Source of the DNA: Jimgerdemannia flammicorona
Taxonomy: Eukaryota > Mucoromycota > Endogonomycetes > Endogonales > Endogonaceae
NCBI GenBank assembly: GCA_003990745.1
Contig: RBNI01004434.1
Coordinates: forward strand, 1-14,064
Direction of reading: 5' to 3'
Length of the DNA: 14,064 bases
Part shown: positions 8,632 to 14,064 of the stretch, piece after piece
Layout of the letters: each line of letters begins with the position of its first letter
How positions within the stretch are numbered: the stretch's first letter is position 1
Translations under genes and position numbers: made by a program
Notes under the pieces: model-generated
The model's input: only the letters and a program-made list of their open reading frames with translations
What the model was told of the DNA's origin: nothing
Database searches by the model: none

Positions 8632-9752
8632 TAACTCTCTTCTTCTTTTTATAATAGGCTTAAAGTTCTATAAATTTTTATTAGAAGAAAATCTAGACAA
8701 TATAGGTCAAAATCCTTCTCCACTACCTCTCAAATACTATATATATCTCATTCTATATACTATACTCTCTCTACTACTAGAGAGAAAGCAACCATATATC
8801 AATAATCAAAGACATATATCTGAAACCTTAATATATATATAAGACTATATCTAAGCTAAATAGAATAGCCCCTGCTATTTAAAATAAAGTAATAGATAAG
8901 AAAAACTTCCTTCAAAGTACAGAACAGTAGATAAGATCTAGTTCTCTTTAATAATATAAGTAGAAAACTTATATATAAGATAAGAAGAGACTCCTAATAC
9001 CCTACTACTCAAGCTTATAGACCTCAATTATATTGATACATCAGCTCTTAGTTCTAGTTAAGTATAGTTAAGATATCTGATCTGAATAGTCTCAGATCTC
9101 TCAACTACTCCTAATAACTGAGACTTAACCTCATATATTACTAAAAGTAGCTAAGAGTGATACTTATTATCTAACTACCCTATACTAATCAGAAGACTCT
9201 ACTGATATAGCATCTGTCCTAGCTCTGATGACTATCACTAGTCTAAAATCTGACTGGTCTAATATAAATACTCTTTCATTTATCTATAATAGTTATCTCC
9301 TCTCTTATTTCAACTTTATCTGAGAAATAGTTACTTATGCTAGAATGTACTTACTAGAAAACTTACTAAGACTCATAGGGCCTTACTATAGATACTGAAA
9401 ATCTGTAAGTAATCTATACTAGTACTTGATACCTAAGGTTGGCTAACTCTTTATATAATTTATAATATACTGAGATAATATCTTATTGATAATAGTAAAA
9501 GAAAGAAGGTGCTATATTAAAATAGATATACTTCAGATATAGCCTGAGATATTAAAACCTACAAAAAAGTAAAAAAGCACTAATTTGATACTAATAAAGA
9601 GATAACTTATCACTATTACCTCTCTTTCACTATTCTGTAAAAGGTATAATAAACCAACTCAAAGTAGAGAGAGTATAAGTTATAGAAAAGAAACTCAGAA
9701 GATTACCTATCAAATCTTGTAACTGGTAAGATAGCAGAGAAAAGAACTGAGC
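8632..9752 (+). repeat. Left arm of the giant palindrome
   Basis: Uninterrupted arm of about 1,120 bp. The symmetry centre is near 9754, inside GAGCTCTAATAAC. The 75-codon open frame at 8615-8842 spans the insertion junction and is not a gene. Confidence 0.75.
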
Positions 9753-10352
9753 TCTAATAACTTATATGATTCCTTCTCTACTACTATACTAATTATATAG
9801 TTTTGATAAATAACCTTCTGAGTTTCCTTTCTACAACTTTTACTCTCTCTACTTTAGATTGATTTATTATATCTATAAGAGTATAGTAAGAGAGAGATAA
9901 TAGTGATAAATTGCCTCTTTATTAGTATCAAATTAGTACTTTCTTTACTTTTTTATAGTTTTTGATATCTCTGGCTATATCTGAGATATATTTATTTAAT
10001 ATAGTACCTTCTTTCTTTTACTATCATTAATAAGATATTATCTTAGTATATTATAAATTATATAGAGAATTAGCCAACCTTGGATATTAAGTCAGTATAG
10101 ATTATCTATAGGTCCTCAGTACCTATAGTGAGATCTTCTGAGCTTTGATAAGCTTTCTGGCAAGTGTAGTTCTGATATATATAACTGTTTTCAGATGAAG
10201 TCAAGTTAGGAGAAGAGATAGCTATTATAAATAAGAAAAAGAACATTATGATAGATAAGTCAGATACAGGCTGGTAATAGTTATCAGGGCTGAGACAGGT
10301 GCTATATTGATGGGGCCTTCTGATTAATATAGAGTAGTTAGATAGTAGGTAC

Positions 10353-10362
10353 AGCTCTTGAT
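10353..10362 (+). repeat. Target duplication, left copy
   Basis: AGCTCTTGAT here is identical to 10932-10941 and flanks the MITE-like element. The perfect match contrasts with the diverged host arm and indicates a later insertion. Confidence 0.8.
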
Positions 10363-10931
10363 AGTACTCCTAATGAGTCAATTTAATCCAGATGGGATTC
10401 CAATTGATTCCAATTGAATTCCATCTGAATCAACTTAGATGGAATTTGAATCCCATCCAGATGGATTCAAATCAATGATTGTTTTGATTTCCAAATTAGA
10501 TAATTAAATGTTTACATCAATAACTCAATTAATAATTATCTAAATTTGATAATCTTGGTTTCATTTGAAAGCCCTTAATAAGGCCTATCTAATGATATCA
10601 AGAACATTGAAATTGGATATTTCATTGCTGAGTTATGAAGGAAAACATCTGAATCACCAATTTTGGAAATTATTCAATTTGCCAATTTTGGAAATTTTGT
10701 AAATGGAATGGTTTCCTTAATATCTTGGCAATGTGTAATCCGATTTTAATATTCTTAGTATCATTAGAAAGGCCTTATTAAGAGCTTTCAAATGACACTA
10801 AGATCATCAAATTGGGATGATTATTAATCAAGTCATTGATGTAAACTTTTAATTGTCTAATTTAGAAATCAAAACAATCATTGATTTGAATCCCATCTGA
10901 ATCCCATCTGGATTGACTCATTTAGAGCACT
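10363..10931. mobile_element. MITE-like element with near full-length TIRs
   Basis: 569 bp, non-coding. The ends AGTACTCCTAATGAGTCAAT and the inverse AGTGCTCTAAATGAGTCAAT match at 17 of 20 positions. Complementarity continues through AATCAATGATTGTTTTGATTTC, CATTTGAAAGC.CTTAATAAGGCC and AATTTTGGAAATT towards the centre, so the whole element folds on itself. The left arm carries an extra GATTCCAATTGATTCC-type stretch near 10400-10460. It is flanked by 10-bp duplications, in the 8-11 bp range known for Mutator-like transposons. It is less TA-rich than its surroundings and lies only in the right arm of the palindrome, whose left arm is unoccupied at the matching place. It must have been mobilised by a transposase encoded elsewhere. 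Confidence 0.85.
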
Positions 10932-10941
10932 AGCTCTTGAT
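10932..10941 (+). repeat. Target duplication, right copy
   Basis: AGCTCTTGAT, identical to 10353-10362. After it, sequence of the palindrome arm resumes (ATTCTGTAGTATCAC...). Confidence 0.8.
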
Positions 10942-11050
10942 ATTCTGTAGTATCACTAGAGAGTTATTGAGGGACCTAAGATTATCTGAGACAGATATCT
11001 TAGCTATACTTAACTAAAACTGAGAGCTAATATAATAATATAATTAGTAC

Positions 11051-11224
11051 TCCCAAATGAATTGGATCAATTTAAATTGAATCAAATTGAGAATAATTCA
11101 AATAGAATCAAATTGGAAATTTTTTAATTCAAATTGGATTCAAATCAAATTGAGCCTTAATTCAATTTGAAGTTTTTGAATCAAATTGAATTTGGATCCA
11201 ATTTGATTTAATTTAATTTATTAA
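11051..11224. mobile_element. Second small palindromic insertion, AATTGAATC-rich
   Basis: About 174 bp built of words such as CAAATTGAATC and TCAATTTGATT, with partial inverted symmetry between its ends (AAATGAATTGGATC and GGATCCAATTTGATTT). It has no counterpart in the left arm. Imperfect 14-bp direct repeats flank it (11037-11050 AATATAATTAGTAC and 11225-11238 AATATGATTAAGAC, 11 of 14 identical). Similar AATTGAATTCC words occur in the MITE ends, so the two may be related. The borders are approximate. Confidence 0.55.
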
Positions 11225-11509
11225 AATATGATTAAGACTTACAAATTTATATAGTAGAGTATTAGAGATTTTCTTATATATAAGTTCTCTACTCATCTCA
11301 TTAGAGAGAACTATGTTTTATCTACTATTTTATATTTCTTAGGAGATTTTTTCTTTATCTATTATTTTATTTAGAGTAGTGGAGACTATTCTATTTAGCT
11401 TACATATAGTTTTGTATATATATTAGAGTTTTGAGTATATATCTTTAGTCATTAGTATATGGTTACTTTTTTCTTAGTATATAGTAGAGAGAGTATAATA
11501 TGTAGAATG

Positions 11510-11580
11510 AGGTGTGGGCTTTTTTGCCCTACTATACTTAATATGATCAAGCTGCTGGATAATAGCTAGCCTAGGTTTAA
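11510..11580. other. Segment unpaired between palindrome arms
   Basis: About 70 bp containing the hairpin GGGCTTTTTTGCCC (11517-11530) and CTGCTGGATAATAGCTAGCC interrupt the alignment with the left arm near 8746. It may be a small insertion here or a deletion in the left arm. Unlike its surroundings it is not strongly AT-mutated. Confidence 0.45.
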
Positions 11581-11683
11581 TAGAGATAGAGTACTTAGGG
11601 AGAGAGTGAGAGAGGGTTTTGGCTTATATGTAGTTTAGATTCTTTTTCAATAAAAATCTATAAAATATAGAGTTTGTTAAAAC

Positions 11684-11730
11684 AGAAATAAAAATAAAAA
11701 AATAAAAAAAATATATATATATATACATAT
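11684..11730 (+). repeat. A-rich and AT microsatellite at the palindrome end
   Basis: An A-rich stretch (AAATAAAAATAAAAAAAT) passes into a run of alternating A and T of about 14 bases, then CATATG. It hides the true terminus of the inverted repeat. The left end has only a short T-rich stretch in the matching place (8638-8652). Confidence 0.7.
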
Positions 11731-11731
11731 G

Positions 11732-12591
11732 TAGCTTATAAATTCAGATACTATACAATATATGATAGTCTATTGAGAATAGTTCTCTATATATAAGTTC
11801 TTTGAGTATTTAGTACCAATTAAATTAGATAATAATAATATTATATATACTCAAGAAAGAGAAAATATCAGTATATATCTTTATAGAAATATTGCAGAGC
11901 CTACTAGTACCTTTTAAGATATACTATATATTCTAAAAATAGGAAAGAATCTCTTTTCAATTAGCAAAATTATAGCTCATAGTGATAAAGAAATATATAT
12001 ATATATATACTCAATGAAAGTATTGATATATATAAAGTCTAAAGAATAATAAGAAGATTATAATAGTATTAAAATAAGATAATATATTCTGAAGATAATT
12101 TCTGTATATAGTAAATAAAATATCCTGGTATCTATTTGAGAAATAGATAAATCATATATCCAATATACTTCATTTAATCTATATAAATATATATAGTCTG
12201 ATGTATACTACTTCTTATAGAGAAAAGAGATATTTCATTATATTTATCAATAATTATATATATAAAGTATATGTATATTTCTTATTAGCAAAGAATGAAG
12301 CCTTGAAAAAATTCAAAGAGTTCAAAGTAATTGTAAAGAATGAAACAGGATATAGAATATATACTATATACTCAAATAATAGATATAAATATATCAATAA
12401 TATATTTAATAATATCTAAGGAAATATAATATATACTATCAGATAACAGTACTATATATACTATAGCAAAATAGTATAGCTAAGTGATTTAACCATATGG
12501 TTATGAAAATGGTATATATAATAATTAATATAGTCAGACTAATATATTCTTATTGAGCTGAGGCTACTAATATAATGGTAAATATATATAA
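11732..12591 (+). pseudogene. Copia protease and integrase-core remnant
   Basis: The protease begins TAG-CTT-ATA-AAT-TCA-GAT, a decayed Trp-Leu-Ile-Asp-Ser-Gly, followed by recognisable family phrases such as DILYILKIGKNLFSISKI (about 11911-11970). The integrase core is clear at 12201-12419: KRYFIIFINNYIYKVYVYF, then EALKKFKEFK and SNNRYKY, matching the copia pattern FIDDYSR...YF and SDNGGEY. A small deletion near 12465 shifts the phase. After it follow NSIAK*FN and YSY*AEA, the decayed NGxAERFN and YWAEA motifs. Catalytic positions one (12186-12188, Asn), two (12375-12377, Asn) and three (12482-12484, Lys) are all changed from the expected Asp, Asp and Glu by G-to-A type substitutions. Non-functional. 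Confidence 0.85.
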
Positions 12592-12819
12592 TGTCACATA
12601 GTGGTCGCTGAGTCTTTCAAATATGCCAGATTCTCTTCAAGGTATATCTCTTAGACTAACTCAAGTTTGTTATAAGTAAGTTCTTATTGGAGTGCCTTCC
12701 CAAGGTCTTATAGTCCTCAAACTTCTTATCTTTAACTGTCTTGTTATCTCTTAGATTGCTTGCAAGGAAGTGTGTGTAGGTGAACTTGACTGACTTTATT
12801 TTAGAGGAAATAAGAGGGG

Positions 12820-12827
12820 TATTTATA
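12820..12827 (-). promoter_or_regulatory. TATA box within the LTR
   Basis: TATAAATA on the minus strand, followed by CCCCTC. It lies about 230 bases after the LTR start and 228 before its end, a usual position for an LTR promoter that would start transcription near 12790. Confidence 0.5.
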
Positions 12828-12933
12828 CAAAATATAATTCAATGGTTGCTAAGATATAAAGCTAAATATAAATTCTGATAACTAAAACTACTAAGTTCCA
12901 GGGTTGGTACTGATGGTTGTACAGGTTTAGGAT

Positions 12934-13060
12934 GCTGGCATTATCTAGTGTCACATCAAAATGCTGGTGCTGGAACAATTTCGCATCACCTCAGAATACC
13001 AGTGCTGGCATTATCTGGTGTTACATGAGAATACCGGTGCTGGCATTATCCAGTGTAACA
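12934..13060 (-). repeat. 35-bp tandem repeat in the LTR U3
   Basis: GCTGGCATTATC or a variant begins at 12934, 12969, 13004 and 13039, an exact 35-base period with about 3.6 copies. On the minus strand each unit carries a TGTNACACYNGATAATGCC-like word, the same word that forms the LTR start, so the LTR edge is iterated inside the LTR. The copy starting at 12969 is the most diverged. Confidence 0.85.
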
Positions 13061-13066
13061 AAGAAC

Positions 13067-14035
13067 TTAGAGCAGAAAGTTCAGGACCATGGGGGCTTCA
13101 TCATCATCATCATCACTGAAGGAGATGAGATCTGCGAATTTGTCATGCAGGTCATACATTTCGCATACTTTGTGTGCTTTGGGTATGTCACGCGAGATGA
13201 CATCATCAATGATGTCATCATGTTCGGCTGTAGTGGGGAAATCAGGAACAAGATCTGGAGCTCTCCAGTCTATGAGGTTATCTTCCACAAAATAGGGAAC
13301 AAATGTGGGGTCTTGGGGAGGTCTAACCTGAATGCTTGGGCCTTGGAATACTGAGATCAATCCTTGCAGGAATTGATCTGGGTTGTCCTGGAGGATAGGG
13401 TGCCAGAAGTCTTCTACTTCTTTGCTATTGAGGGTGATAGTGGACTGGGCTTCTGTAGCCACCCTGGCTTCTAGTGCATTGATATGGCAGGATGACAGGT
13501 CTCTGAAGTCTGAGACTCTAACATACTCCAAGTTGGGGATCAACCATGGTGTATGCCTGAAGATCTGATGGATCTTCTTAGCTGTCCTCGTTTTGTGTAT
13601 GTCCATAGGAGTAGCATCTTGTAGCTCTTAAGTGCTGGCCTGTGGGAACTCCCGGCAGAGGAGGTTTCCTATTTCATACTCCTGCCACATTTGGAGGCAT
13701 TCGGTAGCAATGGTGATCCTTGTTTCCATTTCATGGTAGTAGAGAATAAAGTAATAAGGATCTGCAGTACCCAGGTAGACACTAGGAGTCCTTCTTGAGC
13801 AGGTCCCCATGGCTCTTCTGATGTCTTGGAACATCCTTTCTTCAACCAAGGTGCCTTGGTGGTTCCTTGACCTTGAGGTTTGGCAGGTGGCAGGCATTTC
13901 ATTTGTGGTAAGTCTTTGAGCTATTTTGGGATTAGTGGTTCTTATTGGTTGCTGCTACTGCAGTTCCTTGATCCTTCTTTTATATTCTTCAGAATACTTG
14001 TACTGTGGTCACAATGACTCACAGTTGGTCATCAT
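13067..14035 (-). pseudogene. Nonsense-interrupted ORF of the LTR element, unknown
   Basis: A single minus-strand frame runs from a possible ATG at 14035-14033 to TAA at 13069-13067 (323 codons). It is broken by TGA (14011-14009), TAG (13957-13955) and TAA (13630-13628). Each fits a single C-to-T or G-to-A change from Trp/Arg, Gln and Gln codons, so the two open pieces 13897-13628 and 13606-13067 were probably one protein. Visible traits are a charged helix near the start (SEEYKRRIKELQ), TADPYYFILYYHEMETRI in the middle, PWLIPNLEYVRVSDF after the last stop, and an acidic tail with five Asp encoded by a TCATCA microsatellite. It ends seven bases from the LTR. I do not recognise the family; a gag-like or accessory protein is possible but unproven. 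Confidence 0.5.
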
Positions 14036-14064
14036 TGCTCATCTCATATGTCTTTTTTTTTTTT

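Larger units (their letters stand above)
8632..11731. mobile_element. Giant inverted-repeat (foldback) insertion
   Basis: The left arm (8632 to about 9752) is the reverse complement of the right arm (about 9757-11731) over almost its whole length. Clear matched pairs include 8844-8945 with 11300-11400, 8720-8800 with 11440-11505 plus 11580-11610, 9160-9240 with 10260-10345, 9420-9500 with 10000-10080, and 9560-9620 with 9910-9970. Arms disagree mostly by C/T and G/A, so both mutated after the palindrome formed. After removing three insertions from the right arm, both arms are about 1.1 kb. No coding capacity is seen. A 9-bp target duplication would suit a Mutator-like (MULE) or similar DNA transposon, but the outermost termini are obscured by an AT microsatellite on the right. 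Confidence 0.75.
9757..11731 (-). repeat. Right arm of the giant palindrome, with insertions
   Basis: About 1,975 bp in total, of which about 579 bp are a MITE with its duplicated target, about 180 bp a second palindrome and about 70 bp an unpaired segment. The rest matches the left arm in reverse. Confidence 0.7.
7373..12591 (+). mobile_element. Decayed Ty1/copia retrotransposon, 3' truncated
   Basis: The order 5' LTR, gag, protease, integrase on one strand is the copia order. The element begins at 7373, is interrupted at 8632-11731 by a palindromic insertion, and is cut at 12592 by another LTR element, so reverse transcriptase, RNase H and the 3' LTR are not in the window. The internal part is extremely AT-rich, full of TA dinucleotides and nearly free of CpG. 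Nonsense codons fit CAA/CAG to TAA/TAG and TGG to TGA/TAG. Confidence 0.85.
12592..13060 (-). repeat. LTR of a second, minus-strand retroelement
   Basis: Read on the minus strand it runs from TGTTACACTGG (13060) to ...CACTATGTGACA (12592), 469 bp. Its TG...CA ends form an imperfect terminal inverted repeat (TGTTACA and TGTCACA). A TATAAATA box and a tandem repeat upstream of it suit a U3 promoter. The flanks TATAA (12587-12591) and AAGAA (13061-13065) do not match, so it is unlikely to be a solo LTR, and internal DNA probably continues upward in coordinate. No purine-rich tract abuts it, which weakens the 3' LTR reading. It interrupts the copia integrase just after the YWAEA-like motif. Confidence 0.55.

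Noticed and set aside
8615..8842. 75-codon open frame in the AT-rich region
   Set aside because: It crosses the copia/palindrome junction and has low-complexity composition, so it cannot be an old gene.
12592..13060. Solo LTR formed by recombination
   Set aside because: The five bases on each side (TATAA and AAGAA) do not match, so internal element DNA probably still adjoins one side. Kept as an LTR of a larger element.
12934..13060. CRISPR-like array because of regular 35-base spacing
   Set aside because: The whole unit is repeated without variable spacers, and the setting is an LTR in a fungal genome.
13628..13902. Two separate small minus-strand genes (89 and 77 codons)
   Set aside because: One is the wrong-frame shadow. 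The other is in the same frame as the 179-codon frame and is separated from it by one nonsense codon, so it is part of one broken ORF.
14053..14064. Poly-T end as a poly-A tail of a minus-strand element
   Set aside because: It coincides with the window edge and cannot be told apart from a contig end or homopolymer artefact.

Overview
The window looks like nuclear DNA of a filamentous fungus. It contains one apparently intact, intron-rich host gene in DNA of balanced composition, followed by about 6.7 kb of nested and decayed mobile elements. The introns are short (57-144 nt), with GT...AG ends and CTAAC/CTAAT-type branch sites. The host gene resembles the six-helix cation channels (Ion_trans/TRP-like) that are numerous in Mucoromycota such as Mortierellales, Glomeromycotina and Endogonales, so I favour an early-diverging fungus. 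That placement rests on family memory and is only moderately secure. No bacterial-type feature, CRISPR array, rRNA or tRNA was recognised.

Layout. 1-1020: no gene seen. 1022-1880: degenerate tandem repeats with strong hairpins, probably an old non-coding element. 1881-3314: no gene seen, apart from an unusual T15A19 palindrome at 2221-2254. 3315-5292: a five-exon channel gene; its joined exons give exactly 539 codons (538 residues plus stop), including a 21-nt microexon. 5293-6163: no gene recognised. 6164-7372: a strikingly T-poor segment whose open frame passes through three phases, probably a broken coding region of unknown type. 7373-12591: a Ty1/copia retrotransposon (5' LTR, gag, protease, integrase) that is extremely AT-rich and inactivated by C-to-T/G-to-A transitions. 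The protease Asp-Ser-Gly and all three integrase catalytic acids are altered in that direction.

The copia element is split within its protease codons by a 3.1-kb insertion (8632-11731). This insertion is a giant inverted repeat with arms of about 1.1 kb, flanked by a 9-bp target duplication. The right arm alone carries further insertions: a 569-bp MITE-like element with near full-length terminal inverted repeats and a perfect 10-bp target duplication (10353-10941), an imperfect palindrome of about 174 bp (11051-11224), and an unpaired segment of about 70 bp (about 11510-11580). A minus-strand LTR (12592-13060) then interrupts the copia integrase. Next to it lies a minus-strand reading frame broken by three nonsense codons (13067-14035), which runs towards the window end.

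Reading the layers together gives a relative chronology: copia insertion, then the palindrome into copia, then heavy transition mutation of both, then the MITE and the LTR element. The last two kept a more balanced composition. The channel gene, about 2 kb from the copia edge, shows no sign of the mutational decay.
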